DNA of 64,000 bases from assembly GCA_025210455.1 (NCBI GenBank), contig JAOARQ010000046.1, forward strand, positions 109,143 to 173,142. The letters are read 5' to 3'. The notes below the pieces were generated by a model. It saw only the letters and a program-made list of their open reading frames with translations, did not search any database and was not told where the DNA came from. Source of the stretch: Pelagimonas sp. (GTDB lineage Bacteria; Pseudomonadota; Alphaproteobacteria; Rhodobacterales; Rhodobacteraceae). This document shows, piece by piece, positions 16,868-25,174 of this stretch. A program made the position numbers and the translations under genes. Position 1 is the stretch's first letter; every line of letters starts with the position of its first letter.

Positions 16868-17959
16868 ATGAATATTCATTTGCCGGACATGGACAAAAAG
16901 CCAAGCCGTGAGGCAGCACAAGAGGCGCTGGCGCTCTTGCGGCGTTGGGCGGATCAGTCGGAAGGTGACGAACGTCAGGAAGCTTTGGCAGAACTGGCGC
17001 GCCTGTCCGCGGCCAATACCTATCCAGATTTTGCGCGTGTTTATCCCGAAACCTTCCGGTCAACCCCGGAATACAAGGCAACCCTGCCGGATCTGCAAAA
17101 CGGTCCCTCGTCGCTGATCCGGGGGGCGAACCGCCCTATTCAGCATGTTGGGATTTCGAACTTTCGCCTGCCTATACAGTTTCACCGCCGCGATGCGGGG
17201 GATCTGACGCTTGAGGCCTCTGTCACCGGCACCGTCAGCCTGGAAGCAGACAAAAAGGGCATTAACATGAGCCGCATCATGCGGTCCTTTTATGCCCATG
17301 CGGAAAAAACCTTCAGCTTTGAGGTGATCGACGCCGCGCTGGCGGATTATAAAACCGATCTCGAAAGCCTGGATGCGCGGATCAATATGCGCGTGTCCTA
17401 TCCGATGCTGGTTGAAAGCCTGCGTTCGGGCCTGTCGGGCTATCAATACTATGATCTCGCGCTGGAAATGGTCGAACAGGATGGTCTGCGCCATAAGATC
17501 CTGCACCTCGACTATGTTTATTCGTCAACCTGCCCCTGTTCGCTTGAGCTTTCGGAACATGCGCGGCGTGAACGTGGGCAACTGGCGACACCGCATTCGC
17601 AACGCTCAGTTGCGCGGATTTCTGTCGAAGTGCTGGATGGCGAATGCCTTTGGTTCGAAGATCTAATTGAAATCTGCCGCGTGGCCGTGCCAACCGAAAC
17701 CCAGGTGATGGTTAAACGCGAAGATGAACAGGCCTTTGCCGAACTGAATGCCGCCAATCCGATCTTTGTCGAAGATGCGGCCCGTCTGTTTGCAGAAGGT
17801 TTGCAGGCTGACAGCCGCATCGGCGATTTTCGCGTGATTGCCAGCCATCAGGAAAGCCTGCACAGCCATGATGCGGTGTCGGTGCTCAGCGAAGGGCCGC
17901 TGTTTGCGCAATCCAGCATGGATCCGCGTTTGTTTGCGACACTGTTCCACGTCGGTTGA
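16868..17959 (+). CDS. folE2: GTP cyclohydrolase FolE2
   Basis: The protein has 363 residues from the ATG at 16868 (AGAGG eight bases upstream). It belongs to the tunnelling-fold type IB cyclohydrolases: QHVGISNFRLPI near the start, KGINMSRIMRSFY, and the catalytic cysteine motif SSTCPCSLELSEH. The enzyme converts GTP to dihydroneopterin triphosphate for folate and queuosine precursors. FolE2 tolerates several metals and often substitutes for zinc-dependent FolE when zinc is low. No Zur box is evident upstream, so zinc regulation is not shown here. Confidence 0.93.
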   Translation: MNIHLPDMDKKPSREAAQEALALLRRWADQSEGDERQEALAELARLSAANTYPDFARVYPETFRSTPEYKATLPDLQNGPSSLIRGANRPIQHVGISNFRLPIQFHRRDAGDLTLEASVTGTVSLEADKKGINMSRIMRSFYAHAEKTFSFEVIDAALADYKTDLESLDARINMRVSYPMLVESLRSGLSGYQYYDLALEMVEQDGLRHKILHLDYVYSSTCPCSLELSEHARRERGQLATPHSQRSVARISVEVLDGECLWFEDLIEICRVAVPTETQVMVKREDEQAFAELNAANPIFVEDAARLFAEGLQADSRIGDFRVIASHQESLHSHDAVSVLSEGPLFAQSSMDPRLFATLFHVG

Positions 17960-18117
17960 AAAGCGCTGTGAAATTGGGCGTTTAAGGGGTGAACTTGCCC
18001 GCAAATCGGGCCGTTGCGCAAAAATGGCAAATGTCGCGCGATTTGTTCACCTCTTGCTCAGACCTGCTGTGCAACCCTTCCAAGAGGGAGGAAGCCCGTG
18101 AATAATGAGGTTTCCAT

Positions 18118-18342
18118 ATGCCACGCGACAATGTGCAGATTTCCATGGGGGGCACCCCGTTAAAGCTCAAGATTGACCAGTTCTTTGCCGAAAAAGGTCT
18201 GGATATGACGGCGCTGGCGCTCAGGCGGGCGCGTTTGAAACATATCATCATGTTAGAGGCGCAGTCTGACACTGAACTGGCACGTTCGGGCCTGACGCGC
18301 GACGATATCTTGCCCTTTGTCTATGCGGATATCTTCAGCTAG
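18118..18342 (+). CDS. Small conserved hypothetical protein
   Basis: This 74-residue protein starts with MPRDNVQISMGGTPLK, then a helical segment rich in Arg and Leu, and ends LARSGLTRDDILPFVYADIF. The tail resembles the LSDRELxDxGLxRxDI helix of small DUF1127/YjiS-like proteins that are common in Rhodobacterales, but the N-terminal half does not match. No function can be assigned. It lies between folE2 and trkH on the same strand, with about 50 bp on its 3' side. A GAGG sits seven bases before the ATG. Confidence 0.6.
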   Translation: MPRDNVQISMGGTPLKLKIDQFFAEKGLDMTALALRRARLKHIIMLEAQSDTELARSGLTRDDILPFVYADIFS

Positions 18343-18393
18343 TCCTCAGCGCCTCTCTTGACAGTTCTGGCGCAGGTGCCCAAGGCTGCGCCT

Positions 18394-19845
18394 ATGTTCG
18401 ATATACGACCCGTTGCCTATGTGATTGGATTGCTGGTGGCCTGCCTGGGCGCGGCCATGGTGCTGCCATTGCTGGTTGATCTGGCCGAAGGACGCGGGCA
18501 ATGGCCTGTGTTCCTGCAAAGCGCATTGATCACCACGCTGACAGGCGGCATGATCGCCATATCCTGCGCCAATGCGGTGCGTGAGGGGCTTTCTATTCAG
18601 CAAACCTTTTTACTGACAACGGGCGTCTGGTTCGCGCTGCCGGTGTTCGGTGCGCTGCCCTTTGTCTTTGGCGCCACGGAAAGCAGCTATACCGATGCGT
18701 TCTTTGAGGCCATGTCGGGCCTGACCACAACCGGATCCACGGTTCTGTCTGGTTTGGATGATCTGCCCAAAGGCCTGTTGCTATGGCGGGCGCTGCTGCA
18801 ATGGCTGGGCGGTATTGGCATCATTGTGATGGCCATGGTTTTCCTGCCAGAGCTGCGGGTTGGTGGTATGCAGATCTTCCGCTCGGAAGGGTTTGATACC
18901 ATGGGGAAAATTCTTCCCCGCGCTACGCAGATTTCTTCGTCAATTTCGACAATCTATGTTTCGCTCACGCTGGCCTGTGCAGGGGCCTATATGATTACGG
19001 GCATGAACCCCTTTGACGCCACGGTTCACGCCATGACAACGGTAGCGACAGGCGGTTTTGCCAATTACGACGCCTCATTCGGGGCCTTCGGCGCGATGGC
19101 AGAGTATATCTGCGTGATCTTCATGCTGTTGGCCGCGTTGCCCTTTGTGCGCTATGTGCAGATGACAACAACGCGGGATGTTTCACCCCTTCTGAAAGAC
19201 AGTCAGGTACGCGGTTTTTTCCTGACAGCTCTGACACTGATCCTGGGGCTGTCTTTGTGGCGTATGGTCTTGCAAGGCAGCGGTGACGAAGAAACCTTTC
19301 GCAAGGTGATGTTCAACATGGTGTCGGTGCTCACGGGTACGGGCTATGCCTCGCAGGATTATGGTCAATGGGGGGCCTTTGCGGTCATCCTGTTCTTCTT
19401 TGTGGGGCTGATCGGCGGTTGCGCGGGATCAACCGCCTGCTCAATCAAGATCTTCCGCTATCAACTGCTCTTCTCTTCGATCAAAACCCAATTGCGCAGA
19501 ATTCGCGCCCCGCATGGGGTGTTTTACCCCCGATACGAAGGCCGCCCGGTAAGTGACGATGTCATGTCGTCTGTCATTTCGTTCTTTGTGTTCTTTGTGG
19601 TATCGATGGGGGTGTTGTCAGTCGCGCTCAGTATGACGGGGCTTGATTTTATCACATCGGTTTCTGGGGCCGCGACGGCGATTGCGAATATCGGACCAGG
19701 GCTGGGGGATGAAATCGGCCCGGCTGGGAACTTTCAGGGGCTGAATGACACCGCTAAATGGATCTTATCCTTTGCGATGCTGGTTGGCCGACTGGAGCTT
19801 CTGGCTGTCTTTGCTCTCTTCACCGTTAGTTTTTGGAAAGCATGA
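18394..19845 (+). CDS. trkH: TrkH family potassium uptake protein
   Basis: The protein has 483 residues from the ATG at 18394 (AAGG nine bases upstream; an in-frame TTG 36 bases earlier lacks a ribosome site). About ten membrane helices and the four TrkH pore loops are recognisable, for example MSGLTTTGSTVL, MTTVATGGFANYD, VSVLTGTGYASQDYG and ATAIANIGPGL, each with the selectivity-filter glycine. It is the membrane subunit of Trk K+ uptake. Its RCK partner TrkA is not in the window. Its stop overlaps the next start by four bases. Confidence 0.92.
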   Translation: MFDIRPVAYVIGLLVACLGAAMVLPLLVDLAEGRGQWPVFLQSALITTLTGGMIAISCANAVREGLSIQQTFLLTTGVWFALPVFGALPFVFGATESSYTDAFFEAMSGLTTTGSTVLSGLDDLPKGLLLWRALLQWLGGIGIIVMAMVFLPELRVGGMQIFRSEGFDTMGKILPRATQISSSISTIYVSLTLACAGAYMITGMNPFDATVHAMTTVATGGFANYDASFGAFGAMAEYICVIFMLLAALPFVRYVQMTTTRDVSPLLKDSQVRGFFLTALTLILGLSLWRMVLQGSGDEETFRKVMFNMVSVLTGTGYASQDYGQWGAFAVILFFFVGLIGGCAGSTACSIKIFRYQLLFSSIKTQLRRIRAPHGVFYPRYEGRPVSDDVMSSVISFFVFFVVSMGVLSVALSMTGLDFITSVSGAATAIANIGPGLGDEIGPAGNFQGLNDTAKWILSFAMLVGRLELLAVFALFTVSFWKA

Positions 19846-21434
19846 TGAAAACAACTCTTGGCGCTCAGATCTCACATGCTTTGAAGGCACGGGACGTGGA
19901 TGTCATTTTCGGAATTCCCGGCGTTCACAATGTGGAACTCTATCGGGGTATCGAAGAGGCAGGTATCACCCATGTTCTCGCCCGTCATGAGCAAGGCGCA
20001 GCCTTTATGGCAGACGGCTATGCCCGCGCGACGGGCAAGCCGGGCGTTTGCTATCTGATCACCGGCCCCGGGTTTTTAAATGCGGCAACACCACTTGCGC
20101 AGGCATATAGCGATTCTGTTCCGGTGCTTTCCATCGCTTCCTGTCTGGATGAAACGGCTTCGCAACGCGGCCAGTTGCATCAGATGTTGGATCAGGTTGG
20201 GGCAGGGCGCGCGATCTGCGACTGGTCTGAGCAGGTCTCTGAGCCAGATGCGGCCTATGCTTTGATTGACCGGGCATTTGCGGAATTTGCTTGCCAAAGG
20301 CCGCGTTCAAAAGCACTGCATATCCCGATCAACGCTTTGGGGACAGCCGCTAAGACCGCACCACCCCAGCCCCCTGTACCGGACCGACCGGTTGCCAGCT
20401 ATGATCAGATCAATACTATTGTCACAGCGCTTTTGCAGGCGGAAAGACCCTTGTTTATCTTTGGCGGTGGGTGCGTCGGAGCTGATGACGCGGCTCGCGA
20501 AGTCCTGCGCCTGTCGGGTGCTGCTTCCTTTGTGACTTACGCGGGTCGCGGGGTGGTCGCTCCTGATGATCCATTGTTTTTTGGCTCAAATCTTAGTCAG
20601 GCTGATAGCGCGACTATTGCCGAGATGTCTGATCTGGTGCTTGTGTTTGGGTCCGAGCTCGCGGAGGTGGATTTATGGCGCAACGATCTAGGGCATACCT
20701 GCAAAATGATCCGGGTTGATATCGATCCTGGGGTTCTTGCTCAGGCCCGGCATGGTGATTTGACTGTGCTCGGAGATACCAAATCGGTGTTGGAAGCCTT
20801 GGCTGTTGCGATGCCTGCGCGTGCCGAAGCGCGCGCCCTACGCTGGGATCACACATTGGTCAGAGAAAAGCGTGTGAAATGGCGCGCCGAGGTCGCATCG
20901 GACAGACCCGGCATTCGAGAGATCTGTGATCTTTTGCGCCCGGTGATGCCTAAGGATACAATGGTCTATTCAGACATGACGCAGTTCGCATATGTGGCGA
21001 AAGATGTCTGGGATATGCCGCGGTCCGGTCACTGGCATCATCCCTATGGTTTTGGCACTCTGGGTTATGCGCTTCCGGCGGCTATTGGCGGTGCTGTGGC
21101 CCGGCCAAACGCACCAACTTTGGCGATCGCTGGCGACTACGGCTTGCAATACACGTTGCCAGAGCTTGCCACAGCAGTTGAGCTACAGCTGCCACTTCCG
21201 ATTTTGGTGTGGGACAACCAAGAACTTGCGGAGATCAAAGACTCAATGCAGCGCAGCCAGATCTCGCCAAATGCTGTTGTTGCACAAAACCCAGATTTTT
21301 TGGCTCTGGCCCAATCCTACGGCGCATTCGCAGAAGCCCCTCAATCGGCAAAACACCTGCAAGAGGCTGTCACGAAGGCGTTTGATGCGGATCGTCCGAC
21401 CGTCATTCGTGTCACATCTGATGCAAAGCTGTAG
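19842..21434 (+). CDS. aruI: ThDP-dependent decarboxylase, AruI-like (5-guanidino-2-oxopentanoate decarboxylase)
   Basis: The protein has 530 residues with the acetolactate synthase-type fold: PYR domain with GIPGVHNVELYRG and the catalytic glutamate in ARHEQGAAFMADGYAR; central Rossmann domain (FGGGCVGADD); PP domain with GDYGLQYTLPELATAVEL and WDNQELAEIKDSM for ThDP/Mg binding. The sequence matches the AruI subgroup, which decarboxylates 5-guanidino-2-oxopentanoate in the arginine transaminase pathway. No aruH aminotransferase is adjacent, so an acetolactate synthase-like alternative remains possible. It overlaps trkH by ATGA, with the start at 19842 or 19845. Confidence 0.75.
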   Translation: MMKTTLGAQISHALKARDVDVIFGIPGVHNVELYRGIEEAGITHVLARHEQGAAFMADGYARATGKPGVCYLITGPGFLNAATPLAQAYSDSVPVLSIASCLDETASQRGQLHQMLDQVGAGRAICDWSEQVSEPDAAYALIDRAFAEFACQRPRSKALHIPINALGTAAKTAPPQPPVPDRPVASYDQINTIVTALLQAERPLFIFGGGCVGADDAAREVLRLSGAASFVTYAGRGVVAPDDPLFFGSNLSQADSATIAEMSDLVLVFGSELAEVDLWRNDLGHTCKMIRVDIDPGVLAQARHGDLTVLGDTKSVLEALAVAMPARAEARALRWDHTLVREKRVKWRAEVASDRPGIREICDLLRPVMPKDTMVYSDMTQFAYVAKDVWDMPRSGHWHHPYGFGTLGYALPAAIGGAVARPNAPTLAIAGDYGLQYTLPELATAVELQLPLPILVWDNQELAEIKDSMQRSQISPNAVVAQNPDFLALAQSYGAFAEAPQSAKHLQEAVTKAFDADRPTVIRVTSDAKL

Positions 21435-21467
21435 TGGGACACGACTGATATACAGGCTATGTTGATC

Positions 21468-22004
21468 TCAGAACAATGTGATCTGATCGTCTTGGCTTGT
21501 AGGCGGTGCCTGCGGAGCTGGCCTGCTCAAATCTTCATCAACCTTGGCGACAAGAAGTTGTTTGACCAAACCGGTTGTGGGCCAAAAGCGGATTCGACGC
21601 GCAGATGTTCCGCCAAGGCTTTCACTGCGGATTGGAATGCCCTCTTCAAGTAGGAACTGTTTGGTGAAGCTCGCGTTGGATTGGCCAATATGTTTTCCAG
21701 GCCCGGTAAGTTTGCCACCGCCAAACACCTTAGCTTCGAGGTTCTCTTTGGTTGCCCCGTTTTTCAGCAATTCATTAATCAGCAATTCCATGGCGTTTGC
21801 ACCATAGCGCACGTTATCAGCATCTTCCCCAGAAGCGCTTTTGGGAAGCAGAAAGTGGTTCATACCGCCAACTTTAGCGACCGGATCGTACAAACATACA
21901 GAGACGCAAGAGCCTAGGACCGTTGTCAGAATATCAGTTTCGTCAGACGAGATATGGTAGCTGCCTTGAATGATATTTACCAGTTTTTGATCTTTTGAGA
22001 TCAT
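21468..22004 (-). CDS. cheD: Chemoreceptor glutamine deamidase CheD
   Basis: The protein has 178 residues. The CheD catalytic cysteine and histidine are in TVLGSCVSVCLYD and GGMNHFLLP, and LEAKVFGGGKL is a further conserved motif. CheD deamidates glutamines in chemoreceptors, creating the glutamates that CheR methylates, and in some species binds CheC or CheY-P. It is the last gene of the che operon and overlaps cheB by four bases. Confidence 0.93.
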   Translation of the reverse strand: MISKDQKLVNIIQGSYHISSDETDILTTVLGSCVSVCLYDPVAKVGGMNHFLLPKSASGEDADNVRYGANAMELLINELLKNGATKENLEAKVFGGGKLTGPGKHIGQSNASFTKQFLLEEGIPIRSESLGGTSARRIRFWPTTGLVKQLLVAKVDEDLSRPAPQAPPTSQDDQITLF

Positions 22005-23080
22005 GCCTGTTTCTCCTGGCTGCGATTGCGTCTTTTCTTACTTTCACAGATCAACATCTCGCCGATCTTTTGGACCGGTAATACTTTTTCTGCAGCACCT
22101 ATTTCCGCCGCAGCTCGGGGCATACCATAAACGACAGAAGTTGCTTCATCCTGAACAACGGTGCTTGCTCCTGCATTGCGGAGCGCTTTTAAACCGGCAG
22201 CCCCGTCGCGGCCCATTCCCGTCAAAAGCGCAGCAACAACACGATCTGCATATTTTGTTGCGGATCGAAAAAGTACATCCACCGACGGTTGGTGACCTGA
22301 GACAGGACCTGAAAGGTCAAAGTCTATTCTCAAAGGAGCGAATTGTTTGATGATCATGTGCGAACTGAGCCCTGCCGCGATGACCACTTCCCCAGGTCCG
22401 ACACCCCGCGGGGTTGACGCAAGGTGTACTTTGGCTGGGCAATTTCTATCTAGAAGGTTCGCGAGGCTGCTGCCGAACCTCTCACCTGTGTGCTGAACTA
22501 TCAAAGTTGGTGGGCAGTATTGGTCGAACTTCGACAAAACGGTCATGAGTGCATCCACCCCGCCGGTGCTCGCCCCAATCAAAACGATTTTTCCATCGCT
22601 TTGAACGCAATTTCGAGGTTCGGTTATTTGCGTGACCATAGCTCTAAACGGCGTTCGAGACCGTCCCTGACTGTCGCAAGAGCGCTCAGATTTTGTCACT
22701 CTTTGTGGCCGTCTAGTCAGGCTTCTCAACTGTCGAAGGACTGCATCGGGGCGCGCTGACTTGGGGATCGTGAACAGATCAGCGCCCGTGGGCAGGCCGC
22801 TTATCTGCCGTGGCGTAAACCGAGACCGATCCCCTTGAAAAACCAACCACCTTACATCCATCATGGAAAAAAGACCGCGCATGACTTCAAACTCTGGTAA
22901 AATTGCGAGCCTATCAGAAATAAGAACAATATTGGGAGGAGAAGACTCTACTTCGTTATATGTATTCATTAAGTCTCTGGGCTGAGAAGTGATGACAAAA
23001 TCCGAGGCGGTCCTGATCGAATTGACAATATGATCGGGGCGTTCATCATCCGGAAATGCTATAACAATACGTAGTTTCAA
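22001..23080 (-). CDS. cheB: Chemotaxis methylesterase CheB with degenerate receiver
   Basis: The protein has 359 residues from a TTG at 23080, preferred because AAGAAGGG lies about ten bases upstream. A TTG at 23125 would overlap the upstream gene and has no good site. The C-terminal methylesterase is complete: GASTGG serine, IVQHTGE histidine, TGMGRDGAAG aspartate. The N-terminal 120 residues look like a receiver by position, but the phosphoacceptor region reads PPNIVLISDRLA, with Ser where CheB has Asp, and no MPxMDG follows. Activation by CheA phosphotransfer is therefore doubtful. CheB removes methyl groups from chemoreceptors. Confidence 0.88.
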   Translation of the reverse strand: MKLRIVIAFPDDERPDHIVNSIRTASDFVITSQPRDLMNTYNEVESSPPNIVLISDRLAILPEFEVMRGLFSMMDVRWLVFQGDRSRFTPRQISGLPTGADLFTIPKSARPDAVLRQLRSLTRRPQRVTKSERSCDSQGRSRTPFRAMVTQITEPRNCVQSDGKIVLIGASTGGVDALMTVLSKFDQYCPPTLIVQHTGERFGSSLANLLDRNCPAKVHLASTPRGVGPGEVVIAAGLSSHMIIKQFAPLRIDFDLSGPVSGHQPSVDVLFRSATKYADRVVAALLTGMGRDGAAGLKALRNAGASTVVQDEATSVVYGMPRAAAEIGAAEKVLPVQKIGEMLICESKKRRNRSQEKQA

Positions 23081-23105
23081 CTCGCAGCGGCCCTTCTTGC
23101 ATACT

Positions 23106-23453
23106 TCAAAACAGGTCGACTTCAACCTGCGGTGTTTTGGATATCTCTAACCCTGAAAGCCTACCAGCCAGATCTTTCAAAGGGACACTGTTGCGCGCAT
23201 TCAGATCGCAAACTTGACCGAGATCATCAGTATCACCCGAGACCTCGAGTAGATACTTGGAGAGCGCGTCTATTGTTTGCCTTAGCAGATCAAGTTCCTG
23301 CAGCATTTCAATCGGGGCGCCACCAAGAGAAGAATTCTGGAACGTGAGTACACGTTCCAGACCGTTTTCAATACTCTCGAGGCTGAGTTCAAGAGTTTCT
23401 AACTCAATAGCGACGCGCATCGAGTGAACACGCAGTGGCTGTTTTTGGCTCAT
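23106..23453 (-). CDS. CheT-like small chemotaxis protein (candidate CheY phosphatase)
   Basis: This 115-residue, mostly helical protein is encoded between cheY and cheB and overlaps cheY by four bases. Residues 55-64 read DLLRQTIDAL, a DXXXQ motif (D55, Q59) in a helix. It resembles the DLTGQVIKRM active-site helix of CheZ. The C terminus is acidic and hydrophobic (VEVDLF), like the CheY-binding tail of CheZ. Sinorhizobium CheT, also a small protein of the che operon, has a DXXXQ motif. The phosphatase role is my inference; the sequence does not establish homology to CheT. Confidence 0.55.
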   Translation of the reverse strand: MSQKQPLRVHSMRVAIELETLELSLESIENGLERVLTFQNSSLGGAPIEMLQELDLLRQTIDALSKYLLEVSGDTDDLGQVCDLNARNSVPLKDLAGRLSGLEISKTPQVEVDLF

Positions 23454-23836
23454 AGTCGTCCCACAACACTTTCAATGCACTGCTGCATAGAGGTTGCTGT
23501 GAAGGGTTTCTTGATCATGTTATTCAACCCAAGTTTCTTAGCCTCAGAAACGATTTCTGGGGTCGGTCTTCCCGTAACCAAGATAAACCCAATTTTCTGT
23601 GTTGTCGGTTGTGTGCGGACCGCCTTAAGTAGACCAAGACCATCCAATCCCGGCATATTATAGTCAGACAATACTAAATGGACAGGGTTCGAGGACAATC
23701 GATCGAGTGCTCTGCGTCCATCATTTTCAGTAATGTAGTTTTTGACGCCAATATCATCTAGGGCCTGGGTAATTAATCCGCGGCTTGTTGCCATATCGTC
23801 AACAACCATGATTCTCAGTGAGTTCTTCAAGCTCAT
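23450..23836 (-). CDS. cheY: CheY-type response regulator (second copy)
   Basis: This 128-residue single receiver domain has an acidic pair in MVVDDMATSR, phosphoacceptor Asp in LVLSDYNMPGLDG, Thr in LVTGRP and Lys in MIKKPF. It is the type that binds FliM or serves as a phosphate sink in alphaproteobacterial systems. It lies after cheR and overlaps the CheT-like gene. In the S. meliloti arrangement the second CheY is the motor-binding one, so this copy is the likelier motor regulator, but that is inference. Confidence 0.92.
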   Translation of the reverse strand: MSLKNSLRIMVVDDMATSRGLITQALDDIGVKNYITENDGRRALDRLSSNPVHLVLSDYNMPGLDGLGLLKAVRTQPTTQKIGFILVTGRPTPEIVSEAKKLGLNNMIKKPFTATSMQQCIESVVGRL

Positions 23837-23837
23837 T

Positions 23838-24710
23838 TCAATCTCCTAGAATTTTCTGATCGGCGAGTTTTGAGCGCCGTTGGTAGCTTGTAATTCCGAT
23901 CCCCTGCAGGCAACCCAAAGCCGGGCCACATATCCTCTCGGAATGTCCAATGAAAATTATGCCTTCGTCGGTTAGCAGATCACTAAACCTTTTCCAAAGG
24001 CGGCGTTGAGTGTCTTGATCAAAGTAGATCGCGACGTTTCTACAAAAAATGACATCAAAGGGCCCGGAGAAAGGCCAGTCGGAAATAAGATTCAATTCTC
24101 CGAAGGTGATTAGGTTTTTGAGCACATCATCAGCTTCATCGAATTCTGGATTCACGGTGCTTGGCTTCAAGTGTCTCGCCAATGATTCAGGAATTTCGAC
24201 TTTCTTCTCTCGACGAAAAAGGCCAGATTTTGCTTTTGAAACGATTTTGGGATCAATATCTGTTGCAAGAACTTTGATGTCCAATTTCCGCGCGTCAGGG
24301 TAAACACTTAGAATGGTAGCAGCAATTGAATATGGTTCTTGTCCCGACGAGCAGCCAGCAGACCACACTCGAACGCGTTTACCTTTTTCAATATGATGCT
24401 TGAGTTCGTATAGCCGATTCTTCAGCGTTTCGAAATGATGCGCTTCTCGGAAAAAGCTGGTCACATTCGTAGTGAGTGCGGAAACAAGCTCTTGTCTCTC
24501 TGCATGCTCGTTTTGCGCGTTTAGTATTTTGAGATACTCTGAGAAGTTGGCTACCTTTCGTTCTTCGAGTCTTTTCGAGAGACGAGAGAACACTAAAGGC
24601 ATCTTATTTTCGGAGAGATTAAGACCAAACTCTCTCTTCGAAAAAGACGCTAGTTGTGCAAATTCAGAGGTAGACAACCGCTTCTGAGTAGGTTCAGCGA
24701 TTGAGTTCAT
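23838..24710 (-). CDS. cheR: Chemoreceptor methyltransferase CheR
   Basis: The protein has 290 residues with the N-terminal four-helix CheR domain and a C-terminal SAM-dependent methyltransferase domain. The SAM loop is WSAGCSSGQEPYSIA, followed by ATDIDPKIV and FDVIFCRNVAIYFD. It methylates glutamates of chemoreceptors, opposing CheB. The start overlaps the stop of cheW by four bases. AT content is high for this genome, as throughout the che operon. Confidence 0.94.
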   Translation of the reverse strand: MNSIAEPTQKRLSTSEFAQLASFSKREFGLNLSENKMPLVFSRLSKRLEERKVANFSEYLKILNAQNEHAERQELVSALTTNVTSFFREAHHFETLKNRLYELKHHIEKGKRVRVWSAGCSSGQEPYSIAATILSVYPDARKLDIKVLATDIDPKIVSKAKSGLFRREKKVEIPESLARHLKPSTVNPEFDEADDVLKNLITFGELNLISDWPFSGPFDVIFCRNVAIYFDQDTQRRLWKRFSDLLTDEGIIFIGHSERICGPALGCLQGIGITSYQRRSKLADQKILGD

Positions 24711-25174
24711 TGTGAAGACCCTTTTTCGGAGTCCAAAACAGCCTCTAAGTTCACCACTCTAACCATGGAGTCATCGACAGAAATCATCCCCAGAATACTG
24801 TGTTTGGTAGCGTCTGATTTAATATCTGGCGTTTCCTGTATCGCGCTATTTGAAACAGAAAGAATCTCAGAAACAGATTCTACCAACAGTCCTATTGTGG
24901 TTCCATTTACGGCTGCCACTATGACAACATTTCGCTCGTTTGAGGAGGTGGGGCCAAGACCAAACCTGGCTGAAAGATCGAATATTGGTATAACTGCGCC
25001 ACGCAGGTTCATCACTCCAAGTACATCTTTAGGTGTGTGTGGCAGCGCCGTGACGGGCGTCCACCTGCGGATCTCGCGAATTTGCGTGATTTCCAAGCAA
25101 TAGTCTTGTCCACCAGCAGAAAAAGTGATGAACTCAAACAGTGTTTCTGTACGTACTTCTGCTGTTTCAGGCAT
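24707..25174 (-). CDS. cheW: Chemotaxis coupling protein CheW
   Basis: The 155-residue single CheW domain has the usual segments DYCLEITQIREIRRW, VLGVMNLRGAVIPIFDL, and a C-terminal GMISVDDSMVRVVNLEAVL-like strand. It bridges chemoreceptors to CheA. It overlaps cheA by eight bases at its start and cheR by four at its end, so the genes are translationally coupled. Confidence 0.94.
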   Translation of the reverse strand: MPETAEVRTETLFEFITFSAGGQDYCLEITQIREIRRWTPVTALPHTPKDVLGVMNLRGAVIPIFDLSARFGLGPTSSNERNVVIVAAVNGTTIGLLVESVSEILSVSNSAIQETPDIKSDATKHSILGMISVDDSMVRVVNLEAVLDSEKGSSQ

